From: CAVQGZ01 sp963712175 | Lineage (GTDB): Bacteria > Actinomycetota > Actinomycetes > Jiangellales > Jiangellaceae | DNA length: 64,000 nt | Reading direction: 5' to 3' | Assembly (NCBI GenBank): GCA_963712175.1 | Contig: CAVQGZ010000008.1 | Location: 62,001 to 126,000 of the forward strand | In this document: one piece after another, positions 43,660 to 51,811 of the stretch | Position numbering within the stretch: position 1 is the stretch's first letter | Layout: every line of letters begins with the position of its first letter | Made by a program: the position numbers and the translations under genes | The notes under the pieces: generated by a model | What the model was told of the DNA's origin: nothing | Seen by the model: only the letters and a program-made list of their open reading frames with translations | Database searches by the model: none

Positions 43660-44362
43660 GCCTACGGTCGGCGTCCTCGGCGGGGTCGGTCCTGCGGCGA
43701 CGGTGTACTTCATGCAGCGGGTCATCGACCTCACGCAGGCACAGCGCGACCAGGATCACATCAACATGGTGGTGAAGCAGCACGCCACCATCCCTGATCG
43801 GACAGCGTTCCTGCTGGGACGGAGCACGTCGAACCCGCTCCCGGTGATGGTTGAGGACGCCCGAGAGCTGCAGGCTGCCGGCGCCACCTTCATCGCGATG
43901 CCGTGCAACACCGCCCACTACTTCTACGACGAGCTGCAGGCTGCCGTCGACGTCCCGTTCGTCAACATCGTCGACGAGTCCATCTCGGCAGCCGTGGCGG
44001 CGACACCTGACCTCTCGCTCCTCGGCGTTCTGGCCACGGACGGAACTGTGCGCTCCGGCACCTACGAACGCGCGTGTCAGCGGCGGGGGCTGGAGTGCCT
44101 GGTTCCGGTGGAAGCCGTCCAGGCCGAGGTCATGGACATCATCTACGAGGGCGTCAAGGCCGGTCGGCCTGTTCCTCGAATGCGACTGGAGGCAGTGATC
44201 GCCCACCTGCGGGATCGCGGGTGCCAGGCCATCGTGCTCGGATGTACGGAGCTGTCGGTGCTGGGCCATCAGCTCGGAGTGCCGGGCGACGTGATTGACT
44301 CCTTGGACGTTCTGGCTCGGCGAACGATCGAGCTGTGCGGCAAGAACGTGGTCGATCAGTAG
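43652..44362 (+). CDS. Aspartate/glutamate racemase family protein (probable aspartate racemase)
   Basis: 236-residue cofactor-independent racemase. It has VGVLGGVGPAATVYF at the start, the first catalytic cysteine in MPCNTAHYFYD (about C85) and the second in VLGCTELSVLG (about C198). The length and GGVGPAA start are typical of aspartate racemases rather than MurI. It would supply D-Asp for the ligase encoded just upstream. GTG start overlaps the ligase stop by 8 nt. Glutamate or another amino acid as substrate cannot be excluded. Confidence 0.9.
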   Translation: MDEPTVGVLGGVGPAATVYFMQRVIDLTQAQRDQDHINMVVKQHATIPDRTAFLLGRSTSNPLPVMVEDARELQAAGATFIAMPCNTAHYFYDELQAAVDVPFVNIVDESISAAVAATPDLSLLGVLATDGTVRSGTYERACQRRGLECLVPVEAVQAEVMDIIYEGVKAGRPVPRMRLEAVIAHLRDRGCQAIVLGCTELSVLGHQLGVPGDVIDSLDVLARRTIELCGKNVVDQ

Positions 44363-44381
44363 TCGAGCCTGGGCGGGACAC

Positions 44382-46226
44382 ATGTGCGGATTCGTAGGCT
44401 TCGTTCGTCGAGACGGAGCTGGTTCGGACGCTGAGGGTCTGATCCGGGAGATGGCCGACACCATCGCCCACCGGGGACCCGACCAGGACGACTACTACGT
44501 CGACCCGGACATCGCGCTCGGCTTCCACCGGCTCTCGATCATCGACCTCGGCGGCGGTGCTCAGCCTCTGTACAACGAGGACGGCAGCAAGGTTCTCGTC
44601 TTCAACGGTGAGATCTACAACTACCGCGAGCTGAGGGCCGACCTCGTCGAGAAGGGGCACGACTTCAGCACGCATACGGACTCCGAGGTCGTCCTGCACG
44701 GATACGAGGAGTACGGCCCCGCGATCCTGGATCGACTGCGCGGCATGTTTGCCTTCCTGATCTGGGACTCCGTTGCCAAGGAGCTCTTCGGCGCCCGCGA
44801 CATCTTCGGCATCAAGCCGCTGTACTACTACGACGCCCACGGTGAGTTCATCGTGGGCTCGGAGATCAAGTCCTTCCTCCCACACCCCGGGTTCAGGCGA
44901 GAGGTCAACGAGGAGCGACTGCCTGAGTACCTGTGCTTCGAGTACCTACCCGACCGCGAGACCATGTTCCGAGACGTCCACAAGCTTCTCGCGGGGGAGT
45001 ACTTCGTCTACCGGGAAGGTCAGCTCTCCCGCACCAAGTACTTCGACTTCCGCTACCAGATCGAGTCGGGCCGCAGCCTTCAGCAATGGGCGGACGAGGT
45101 CGCCGACGTCTTCGCCGAGTCTGTTGCGGCACACAAGATCAGCGATGTCGAGGTCGGCTGCTTCCTGTCCAGCGGTGTCGACAGCAGCTACGCGACGTAC
45201 GAGCTGTCTCGCATCCAGTCGGTACGCAGCTTCTCGGTCGGCTATGCGGAGGAGCAGTACTCCGAGCTCTCCTACGCGCAGGACTTCTCCGGGCACATCG
45301 GAGTCGAGAACATCTCCACGACCATCTCCGCTGACGACTTCTTCGCGGCGACGGGCACGATCCAGTACCACATGGACGAGCCGCTGCCGAACCCGGCGGC
45401 GGTTCCGCTGTACTACTTGGCTCGTAGCGCGGCTGAGCACGTCAAGGTGGTGCTGTCGGGGGAAGGGGCCGACGAGCTGTTCGGGGGCTACAACCAGTAC
45501 GCGGAGCCGCTGAGCTACGCGCCGTACCAGCGGCTGACCTCACCGAGGTTGCGCCGGCGCATCGCCCAGCGGGTCGCGTCCATGCCCGGGTTCAAGGGCA
45601 AGAGGTTCTTGATGCGTGCCGCCGAACCGATCGAGAGCCGCTTCTTCAGACACGAGTACAACTTCACCGTCGACGAGCGCGCCGACTACCTCGCCCGACC
45701 CCTGCCCTCGAAAGACCCGGCCCAGTTCACCCGACCTTACTTCGACAGGGTCCAGGGTCACGACGACGTGACCAAGATGCAGTACGTCGACTACTACACC
45801 TGGTTGCTGCACGACATCTTGCTGAAGGCCGACAAGATGTCCATGGCTTCCAGCCTCGAGCTTCGGGTCCCGTTCCTGGACCGAGAAGTGCTCAAGGTGG
45901 CGTTGCGGCTGCCGCCTGAGGCGCGAGTCGGGCGTCGATCTACCAAGGTCGCGCTTCGAGAAGCTGCTCTACGGCGGATCCCGGAGAAGACGGCGATGAA
46001 GCGGAAGCTGGGGTTCCCCGTCCCGCTGAACGACTGGCTCCGCCAGGAGCCCTACTTCTCCCAGGTGCGCGAGGCGTTCACCGGTGACGTCGCGGAGCGG
46101 TTCTTCGTCGTACCGAAGATCGTTGCCCTGCTCGACGATCACCGAGCAGGCGCGCAGAACATGAAGAAGATCTGGACCGTCTACAGCTTCATACTCTGGT
46201 ACGACGAGTTCTTCGTGAAGAGATGA
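44382..46226 (+). CDS. asnB: Glutamine-hydrolysing asparagine synthetase family amidotransferase
   Basis: 614 residues from the ATG at 44382 (GGCGGGA site), which places the nucleophilic Cys at position 2 (MCGFVGF). The class II glutaminase domain has IAHRGPDQDDYYV and NGEIYNYRELR. The synthetase domain has the ATP loop in CFLSSGVDSSYATYEL and GEGADELFGGYNQY. AsnB-type enzymes in Gram-positives often amidate peptidoglycan precursors, for instance D-Asp in the cross-bridge to D-isoasparagine. That role fits the two genes upstream better than free asparagine synthesis, but the sequence alone does not decide. Last gene before a strong terminator. Confidence 0.93.
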   Translation: MCGFVGFVRRDGAGSDAEGLIREMADTIAHRGPDQDDYYVDPDIALGFHRLSIIDLGGGAQPLYNEDGSKVLVFNGEIYNYRELRADLVEKGHDFSTHTDSEVVLHGYEEYGPAILDRLRGMFAFLIWDSVAKELFGARDIFGIKPLYYYDAHGEFIVGSEIKSFLPHPGFRREVNEERLPEYLCFEYLPDRETMFRDVHKLLAGEYFVYREGQLSRTKYFDFRYQIESGRSLQQWADEVADVFAESVAAHKISDVEVGCFLSSGVDSSYATYELSRIQSVRSFSVGYAEEQYSELSYAQDFSGHIGVENISTTISADDFFAATGTIQYHMDEPLPNPAAVPLYYLARSAAEHVKVVLSGEGADELFGGYNQYAEPLSYAPYQRLTSPRLRRRIAQRVASMPGFKGKRFLMRAAEPIESRFFRHEYNFTVDERADYLARPLPSKDPAQFTRPYFDRVQGHDDVTKMQYVDYYTWLLHDILLKADKMSMASSLELRVPFLDREVLKVALRLPPEARVGRRSTKVALREAALRRIPEKTAMKRKLGFPVPLNDWLRQEPYFSQVREAFTGDVAERFFVVPKIVALLDDHRAGAQNMKKIWTVYSFILWYDEFFVKR

Positions 46227-46246
46227 CGAGAGGTCGCCGAGATGGC

Positions 46247-46292
46247 CCGAGCCCCCGGCGCTGTCGGGGGGAGGTCAGCGCAGGGGGCTCGG
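46247..46292. terminator. Bidirectional terminator between asnB and yceI
   Basis: 10-bp outer stem CCGAGCCCCC/GGGGGCTCGG with an inner GCGCTG/CAGCGC stem, 20 bp after the asnB stop and 23 bp beyond the convergent yceI stop. It is placed to stop transcription from both sides. Confidence 0.85.
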
Positions 46293-46315
46293 CGATCTAG
46301 AGAGTAGCGGGTGGG

Positions 46316-46903
46316 CTAGACCTGGCGCACTGCCTGAGCCTCGATCTCCAGGGTGACCTTCTTGCTCACCAAGACACCACCACTCTCGAGCGCGACGTTC
46401 CAGGTCAGGCCGAACTCCTCACGGTCGATCTCGCCGCGGGCCGTCAGTGACACGCGCTCGCCGCCCCACGGGTCGGTGGCGACTCCGTCGATCTCGACAG
46501 CCAGCTCGATAGGACGGGTCACGTCCTTGATCGTCAGCTCGCCCTGGACCGTGAAGATGCCGTCCTTGACGCCGGAGATTCCGGTGCTGCGGTACGTGAC
46601 GACTGGGTACTTCTCGATCTCCAGGAAGTCCCCGGACTTGAGGTGAGCGTCACGATCAGCGGATCCCGTGGTGATCGACGCGGTCGTCATGGAAGCCTCG
46701 GCGCTGGCCTGCATCGGGTCCTCGGGGATGGTGACCGATGCCTCGATCTCGCCGAATGCACCTCGCACCTTGGTGACCATGAGGTGCTTGGCGACGAAGC
46801 CGGCCCTCGTGTGGGACGGGTCGATGACGAATGTGCCAGGGGTGGGGACGATGACGCCGTCGATGCGCCTTCCGGTCGAACCCTCGTGCATGGTGTCGGT
46901 CAT
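46316..46903 (-). CDS. YceI family lipid/isoprenoid-binding-like protein
   Basis: 195 residues, ATG with GAGGAGG. The YceI lipocalin-like beta-barrel begins TFVIDPSHTRAGFVAKHLMVTKVRGAF and continues with a conserved DLEIEKYPVVTYRST-type segment and GELTIKDVTRPIELAVE. YceI proteins bind long isoprenoids or quinone-like lipids; many are secreted, but this one lacks a signal peptide and is probably cytoplasmic. Divergently transcribed from a MarR regulator with operator-like repeats between, suggesting control by it. Confidence 0.9.
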   Translation of the reverse strand: MTDTMHEGSTGRRIDGVIVPTPGTFVIDPSHTRAGFVAKHLMVTKVRGAFGEIEASVTIPEDPMQASAEASMTTASITTGSADRDAHLKSGDFLEIEKYPVVTYRSTGISGVKDGIFTVQGELTIKDVTRPIELAVEIDGVATDPWGGERVSLTARGEIDREEFGLTWNVALESGGVLVSKKVTLEIEAQAVRQV

Positions 46904-46934
46904 GGTTCCTCCTCGTTGGTTGCTGACGGGATAT

Positions 46935-46977
46935 TTGTATCGACAACAATCGGCCTTGTCAACTATTCCTGATACAA
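46935..46977. promoter_or_regulatory. Probable MarR operators and promoter between yceI and marR
   Basis: AT-rich island in an otherwise GC-rich stretch. An inverted repeat TTGT-ATCG-ACAA (46935-46946) and a second half-site pair TTGTCAAC..GATACAA (46956-46977) resemble MarR-family sites. A TACAAT -10-like hexamer (46973-46978) sits 6 bp before the marR ATG, pointing to leaderless transcription overlapped by the operator. Confidence 0.65.
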
Positions 46978-46984
46978 TCACTCC

Positions 46985-47470
46985 ATGTCCGTGACCTCGA
47001 CCAAGTTGACGCCTGGTCTCGATGACCATCGGCTCACCGCTATGGGGCTGCTCGCTGAGACGTCCAAGGGGTTGTGGTCGGTTCTCGCTCCGCAGATCAA
47101 GGAGCACGGTATGAACGAGACCGAGTTCGAGGTTCTCCTACGCCTGCTCCGAAGCCCCGGCCAGCGGCTGCGGATGTCGGACCTCGCCGCGCAGACGGCG
47201 CTGTCGACGAGTGGGATCACGCGTGTCGTCGACCGCCTGGAGCGGGACGGGCTGGTGTGTCGGGAGACCTGCGTGAGCGACCGGCGCGGGTTCTGGGCCG
47301 CGCTGACGTCCGAGGGTGAGAAGCGGATCGCCGGCGCGATCGAAGGACACGTGGCCCTCGTCGACGAGTACTTCACCGGACAGCTCACGCCTGCCGAGCT
47401 CGAGGCGCTGACCAGCGCGCTACGCAAGGTCCGAGACGTCGTGCGCCCAGGGGCAGTGGCCGGAACCTGA
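46985..47470 (+). CDS. MarR family transcriptional regulator
   Basis: 161 residues, all-helical dimer with a winged helix: FEVLLRLLRSPGQRLRMSDLAAQTALSTSGITRVVDRLERDGLVCRET then the wing SDRRGFWAALTSEG. ATG without ribosome site, consistent with a leaderless mRNA starting at or near the ATG. It likely represses itself and the divergent yceI gene and is released by a small ligand (inference). Wing motif DRR is conserved. Confidence 0.92.
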   Translation: MSVTSTKLTPGLDDHRLTAMGLLAETSKGLWSVLAPQIKEHGMNETEFEVLLRLLRSPGQRLRMSDLAAQTALSTSGITRVVDRLERDGLVCRETCVSDRRGFWAALTSEGEKRIAGAIEGHVALVDEYFTGQLTPAELEALTSALRKVRDVVRPGAVAGT

Positions 47471-47642
47471 GGCCGGCACGGGGATGGGTGGCGGTTCTGG
47501 TTCGGCCATGCCTCCGTGGATGGCGCCTGCGGTCCGCTGAGCGCACCACCGGATCCATCCAAGGTGCGGCTGTGGATGGCGGCAGCCGGACCTGCGCGCT
47601 CCTGTACGCTTTGCACGTCGCACTGTCATTCCGACGGACTGC

Positions 47643-47736
47643 CACCTGAGGTGGATCGTCGGTCGTGTGACATCGCATATGCCCTCCTGCCACGGAACGA
47701 CCGTGGCCGCATGAGCCCATAGGAGGTGGTTCGGCA
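47643..47736 (+). promoter_or_regulatory. rpsF operon leader with hairpins
   Basis: Two small hairpins are visible upstream of rpsF: CCACC-TGA-GGTGG near 47643-47655 and GCCACGG-AACGA-CCGTGGC at 47689-47707, the second followed by a CCGC and then the AGGAGGTGG ribosome site. Leaders of rpsF operons in other bacteria bind the S6:S18 complex for autoregulation through a CCG-containing structure; this is a possible equivalent but unproven. The rest of the gap 47471-47736 shows no gene. Confidence 0.4.
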
Positions 47737-48027
47737 ATGCGTCATTACGAAGTCATGGTGATCCTCGACCCCGATCTCGAGGAGCGCACCATCGGTCCCA
47801 GCATCGACACCTATCTGAACGTGATCCGTCAGTCCGGCGGTTCGGTCGACAAGATCGACGTCTGGGGACGTCGCCGACTGGCGTACGAGATCAACAAGCG
47901 CTCCGAAGGCATCTACGCCGTCCTCGACCTGCAGTGCGAGCCGGCCGCGGTGAAGGAGCTGGACCGACAGCTCACGCTCAACGAGTCGGTTCTGCGCACG
48001 AAGGTCCTGCGCCCGGACCTTCACTGA
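47737..48027 (+). CDS. rpsF: 30S ribosomal protein S6
   Basis: 96 residues, MRHYEVMVILDPDLEE start and GRRRLAYEINKRSEGIY core are diagnostic of S6. AGGAGGTGG ribosome site. First gene of the rpsF-ssb-rpsR-rplI operon. Confidence 0.98.
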   Translation: MRHYEVMVILDPDLEERTIGPSIDTYLNVIRQSGGSVDKIDVWGRRRLAYEINKRSEGIYAVLDLQCEPAAVKELDRQLTLNESVLRTKVLRPDLH

Positions 48028-48064
48028 CCTGGTCCACTACCGACACTGACGAAGGAGCCCGTTC

Positions 48065-48571
48065 GTGGCCGGAGACACCGTCATCACCGTCATCGGGAAT
48101 CTCACCGACGACCCTGAACTGCGATTCACGCCGAGCGGCGCAGCAGTCGCCAACTTCACCGTGGCGTCGACCCCGCGCATCTTCAAGCGGGAGTCGAACT
48201 CGTGGGAGGACGGGGACACACTGTTCATGCGCTGCTCAGTGTGGCGCCAGTACGCCGAGAACGTTGCTGAGTCGCTGGTGCGCGGTACCCGCGTCATCGT
48301 GCAAGGACGCCTGAAGCAGCGCTCGTACGAGACGCGGGAGGGCGAGAAGCGCACTGTCGTCGAGCTCGAGGTCGAGGACATCGGCCCGGCGCTGCGCTAC
48401 GCGACTGCCAAGGTTCAGCGCACGCAGCGCTCTGGTCCGGGTGGCCCCGGCGGTGCACCACAGCAGGCCTCCGGGCCTTCCGCAGGTGGGGCCGACCCCT
48501 GGGCGTCGTCCACTCCCGCGCAGGACCCCTGGTCGTCTGGTGCAACCAGCAGCGACGAGCCGCCCTTCTAG
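48065..48571 (+). CDS. ssb: Single-stranded DNA-binding protein
   Basis: 168 residues. The OB fold (about 1-115) starts MAGDTVITVIGNLTDDPELRFTPSG and contains FMRCSVWRQYAENVAESLVRGTRVIVQGRL. A Gly/Pro/Ser-rich disordered linker leads to the acidic tip DEPPF, the docking site for repair and replication partners. GTG start in the rpsF operon, the standard position in actinobacteria. Confidence 0.97.
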   Translation: MAGDTVITVIGNLTDDPELRFTPSGAAVANFTVASTPRIFKRESNSWEDGDTLFMRCSVWRQYAENVAESLVRGTRVIVQGRLKQRSYETREGEKRTVVELEVEDIGPALRYATAKVQRTQRSGPGGPGGAPQQASGPSAGGADPWASSTPAQDPWSSGATSSDEPPF

Positions 48572-48683
48572 AAGCGATCGCCGGGCAAGCGCTCGGCTGC
48601 GGCGCCCTCCCCGCGGGTACCGCAATCCCTCACATCCGTCCATCCCGGCCCGAGTGCCGGGCCCAGAGACCTGGAGCACCACG

Positions 48684-48920
48684 ATGGCGAAGCCACCCCC
48701 CCGCAAGCCCAAGAAGAAGCAGAACCCGCTGAAAGCAGCCGGCGTCACCTACGTCGACTACAAGGACACGGCACTGCTGCGCAAGTTCATCTCCGACCGC
48801 GGCAAGATTCGTGCCCGCCGGGTCACCGGCGTGACGGTCCAGCAGCAGAAGCAGATCGCCCGCGCCGTGAAGAACGCTCGCGAGATGGCGCTTCTGCCCT
48901 ACACCTCGACGACGCGCTGA
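48684..48920 (+). CDS. rpsR: 30S ribosomal protein S18
   Basis: 78 residues, basic start MAKPPPRKPKKKQNPL, then YKDTALLRKFISDRGKIRARRVTGV and the ending LPYTSTTR, all S18 hallmarks. It has no CxxC zinc motif near the N-terminus, so it is the zinc-independent form. ATG 10 bp before rplI in the same operon. Confidence 0.97.
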   Translation: MAKPPPRKPKKKQNPLKAAGVTYVDYKDTALLRKFISDRGKIRARRVTGVTVQQQKQIARAVKNAREMALLPYTSTTR

Positions 48921-48930
48921 GGAGGCCGAC

Positions 48931-49377
48931 GTGAAGATCATCCTCACCCAGGAGGTCGCCGGTGTCGGTTCGGCCGGTGACGTGGCCGAGGTCAAGGACG
49001 GCTACGCGCGCAACTACCTGATCCCACGCGGATACGCGATGCGATGGACCCGTGGGTCGGAGTCACAGATCGAGACGCTGCGCAAGAAGCGCCACGAGCG
49101 CGACCTGCGCGAGGCCGACTCGGCGAGCGAAGTTGCAGCACAGCTCTCGGAGTCCGCCGTCGTCCTCAAGGCGAAGGCCGGCGAGGGGGGACGGCTCTTC
49201 GGCGCCATCACCCCGGCCGACATCGCAGCGGCGGTCAAGGAGACCGCCGGCGTCACCGTCGACCGCCGCCGTGTTGAGGTCAGCTCACCGATCAAGACGC
49301 TGGGCAAGCACGACGTGCGGATCCGACTGCACCCGGAGGTCGTCGCTGACGTCCATCTGGACGTCGTCGAAGCCTGA
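48931..49377 (+). CDS. rplI: 50S ribosomal protein L9
   Basis: 148 residues. The N-terminal rRNA-binding domain MKIILTQEVAGVGSAGDVAEVKDGYARNYLIPRGYA is followed by the long connecting helix and the C-terminal domain with GRLFGAITPADIA and IKTLGKHDVRIRLHPEV. GTG start with GAGGAGG. Last gene of the operon, followed by a terminator. Confidence 0.98.
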   Translation: MKIILTQEVAGVGSAGDVAEVKDGYARNYLIPRGYAMRWTRGSESQIETLRKKRHERDLREADSASEVAAQLSESAVVLKAKAGEGGRLFGAITPADIAAAVKETAGVTVDRRRVEVSSPIKTLGKHDVRIRLHPEVVADVHLDVVEA

Positions 49378-49390
49378 TCGCCCGACCACG

Positions 49391-49433
49391 CCGATGGGCG
49401 GCTGTCTCGGAATCTGAGATGGCCGCCCATCGG
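49391..49433 (+). terminator. Terminator after rplI
   Basis: Perfect 12-bp arms CCGATGGGCGGC and GCCGCCCATCGG with a TCTC..GAGA inner stem, 13 bp beyond the rplI stop and followed by a pyrimidine-rich CTCTTCT. Confidence 0.85.
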
Positions 49434-49440
49434 CTCTTCT

Positions 49441-49754
49441 CCACAGCCCTCAGCCTGAGGGAGTGCAGGTCACAGGGCAGTAACGACCGCCTCCAGGGCT
49501 CTTCTCCGGGCGTGTCATCCCCAGGTTGTCCTTGCGGGTGGGGACACGTGACCTGCGACGACGGCGCACTGTCCCCAGCCGGTCCACAACCCCTGTGGAT
49601 GGCGACCTTCCTCTCTGGGCGGTTCTGCTCCTACGGTGCTCGGCGCTGGACCACCGCTGCAACTGGCCTCGCCGACGACATGTGTCGGACCCCGCGAGCA
49701 GGCTCGTAGCGTCAGAGCACGTCAGGCGTCGTGCCGGGGCGAAGGAGACCGATT
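49441..49754. promoter_or_regulatory. dnaB upstream region
   Basis: 314 bp without a supportable gene. It contains TGTGGATGG (one mismatch to an inverted TTATCCACA, near 49594), GGTCCACAA and TCTCCACA, so weak DnaA-box-like matches, and must contain the dnaB promoter. The AAGGAGA ribosome site for dnaB is at its end. Confidence 0.4.
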
Positions 49755-51119
49755 GTGAGCGTCACCGAGCTACCCGTCTCGTCGGGTGCGCCGGAGTTCG
49801 ACCGCACTCCTCCGCAGGACATCGCAGCGGAGCAGTCCGTCCTCGGTGCCATGCTTCTCAGCAAGGACGCCATCGCCGACGTGGTGGAGCTGTTGGCGGG
49901 CCCGGACTTCTATCGCCCGGCGCACGAGACCATCTTCGAGACGGTGCTCGAGCTCTACGGACGGGGCGAGCCGGCTGATGCCGTCACCATGTCGGCCGAG
50001 CTGCAGAAGAGAGGTGAGCTGAACCGCGTCGGCGGCGCTCCCTACGTCCACACGCTGGTCGCCGGCGTTCCTACGGCAGCCAATGCCGGCTACTACGCGG
50101 AGATAGTCCGGGAGCGGGCAGTTCTTCGCCGCCTCGTGGAAGCGGGCACCCGGATCGTTCAGATGGGCTACGGGGGCGAGGGAGACATCGACGCCGTTGT
50201 CGACCGGGCCCAGGCCGAGGTGTTCGGAGTCAGCGAGCGGCGGACGTCGGAGGACTACGCGCCCATCGCCGACCTGCTGCAGGGCACCCTTGACGAGATC
50301 GAGGCCATCAGCGGCCACGACGGTTCCCTCGTAGGCGTGCCCACCGGATTCGCCGACCTCGACTCGCTCACCAACGGCCTCCATCCGGGCCAGCTCGTCA
50401 TCGTCGCCGCGCGCCCGGCGATCGGGAAGTCGACCCTGGCCCTGGACATCGCTCGCGCCGCCTCCTTGCACCACGGGCAGACCTCGGTGGTCTTCTCCTT
50501 GGAGATGGGCCGCAACGAGATCACGATGCGCATGCTGTCCGCGGAGGCGAAGGTCCCGCTCCACCACATGCGCAGCGGGACGATGACCGACCAGGACTGG
50601 GACCGCATCGCCCGCACGACCGGCTCGGTATCGGCCGCCCCGCTGTTCATCGACGACTCGCCCAACATGACGATGATGGAGATCCGGGCGAAGTGCCGTC
50701 GCCTCAAGCAGCGCCACGACCTGAAGCTGATCGTGCTCGACTACCTGCAGCTCATGTCCTCGGGCAAGCGCGTGGAGAGTCGCCAGGTCGAGGTGAGCGA
50801 GTTCTCCCGGTCGTTGAAGCTGCTCGCTAAAGAGCTCGGCGTACCGGTGGTGGCGCTCTCCCAGCTGAACCGAGGCCCCGAGCAGCGGACCGACAAGAAG
50901 CCCATGCTGTCTGACCTGCGCGAGTCCGGCTCGCTGGAGCAGGACGCAGACATGGTGATCCTGCTGCACCGTGAGGATGCCTACGAGAAGGAGTCGCCGC
51001 GAGCGGGCGAGGCGGACTTCATCGTCGCCAAGCACCGCAACGGCCCGACGGGCACCATCACGGTGGCGTTCCAGGGCCACTACAGCCGGTTCGTGGACAT
51101 GGCACCCGGCGTGGCGTAG
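49755..51119 (+). CDS. dnaB: Replicative DNA helicase DnaB
   Basis: 454 residues from a GTG at 49755 with AAGGAGA upstream. The N-terminal domain (DRTPPQDIAAEQSVLGAMLLS) and the RecA-like C-terminal domain are intact: Walker A ARPAIGKSTLALD, FSLEMGRNEITMRML, Walker B LKLIVLDYLQLM, and the arginine-finger region LRESGSLEQDADMV. No intein interrupts it, unlike mycobacterial dnaB. The hexamer unwinds DNA at the fork, loaded with help from DciA and DnaA. Confidence 0.97.
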   Translation: MSVTELPVSSGAPEFDRTPPQDIAAEQSVLGAMLLSKDAIADVVELLAGPDFYRPAHETIFETVLELYGRGEPADAVTMSAELQKRGELNRVGGAPYVHTLVAGVPTAANAGYYAEIVRERAVLRRLVEAGTRIVQMGYGGEGDIDAVVDRAQAEVFGVSERRTSEDYAPIADLLQGTLDEIEAISGHDGSLVGVPTGFADLDSLTNGLHPGQLVIVAARPAIGKSTLALDIARAASLHHGQTSVVFSLEMGRNEITMRMLSAEAKVPLHHMRSGTMTDQDWDRIARTTGSVSAAPLFIDDSPNMTMMEIRAKCRRLKQRHDLKLIVLDYLQLMSSGKRVESRQVEVSEFSRSLKLLAKELGVPVVALSQLNRGPEQRTDKKPMLSDLRESGSLEQDADMVILLHREDAYEKESPRAGEADFIVAKHRNGPTGTITVAFQGHYSRFVDMAPGVA

Positions 51120-51245
51120 GTCAAGGCCACGGGACACCCCGCCTCGGCACGTCCCGCCTCCCGTCTCCTCGGGACAGTCGGCCGGCCTTGACATCGGTTG
51201 TGGCCTGGATCACGTTTGACGCCGAGGAAGAGGGGTGGCTGGGTC

Positions 51246-51383
51246 ATGAAGGACATCCGGTGCAGCCTGGGGTGGCACAAGCGGCTCAAGAAGCAGGTCG
51301 AGGACTCCCAGTACTTCGAGTGTGCTCGCTGCGGCAGGCACATCGACTCTGGCGGTGTGGGCGGGGTCGGGAACAGGTTCTGA
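51246..51383 (+). CDS. Tiny Cys/His-containing protein
   Basis: 45 residues from the ATG at 51246: MKDIRCSLGWHKRLKK, then YFECARCGRHID and a Gly-rich end. The CxxxxH and CxxCxxH spacing suggests a single zinc site. Small proteins with a CxxxHxW..ECxxCG(R/K) layout occur singly in actinobacterial genomes with no known function. A purine-rich AAGAGGGG upstream could serve as ribosome site at long spacing. It marks the start of the accessory segment after dnaB. Confidence 0.6.
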   Translation: MKDIRCSLGWHKRLKKQVEDSQYFECARCGRHIDSGGVGGVGNRF

Positions 51384-51684
51384 CGGTCGGCAGAGCGCCG
51401 TCATGCCCCTCCGGCTACGGGCACGCGTGGGCCCTGAACACAGGCAAGTTCGCTCTGCATCGGGGTCCGACCCGCGGGGATCGACTCAACGCGGCCGGCC
51501 TGCCAGGACTCGTGACACACGCCGTCCCGCGGGACTGGGGCGGGTGAGTGGGTCGTGTTGCTCTATCGACCACAGGGGCCTGGTGGTAGCAGAGAGGGGC
51601 AAGCAGTCGACGGGCCAGGGCCAGGCTCGGCTTCGGGCGTGGCCGCGCCGTCGATGCGGCGGGTAGCGAGGAAGGACGAGTGCC
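51384..51684. other. Intergenic stretch with no recognised feature
   Basis: 301 bp between the tiny Cys/His protein gene and the hydrolase-family segment. Open frames here are short and show no family motifs; no repeat or hairpin stands out. Confidence 0.4.
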
Positions 51685-51811
51685 ATGAGGGCGACGACAG
51701 GCAAGGGCACGGTCTCTGCTCGGCAGTCCCGGCGGATGCTGCGCCGGTTCGACCGGTTCGTGCAGCGCGACGACATCCTCGTCGACCGGTACGGCGAAGG
51801 ACACGGCCGCG

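Noticed and set aside
43140..49560. Scattered CACGTG hexamers as extra parS sites
   Set aside because: Flanks do not extend the palindrome to GTTTCACGTGAAAC; only the sites at 16910 and 17731 do.
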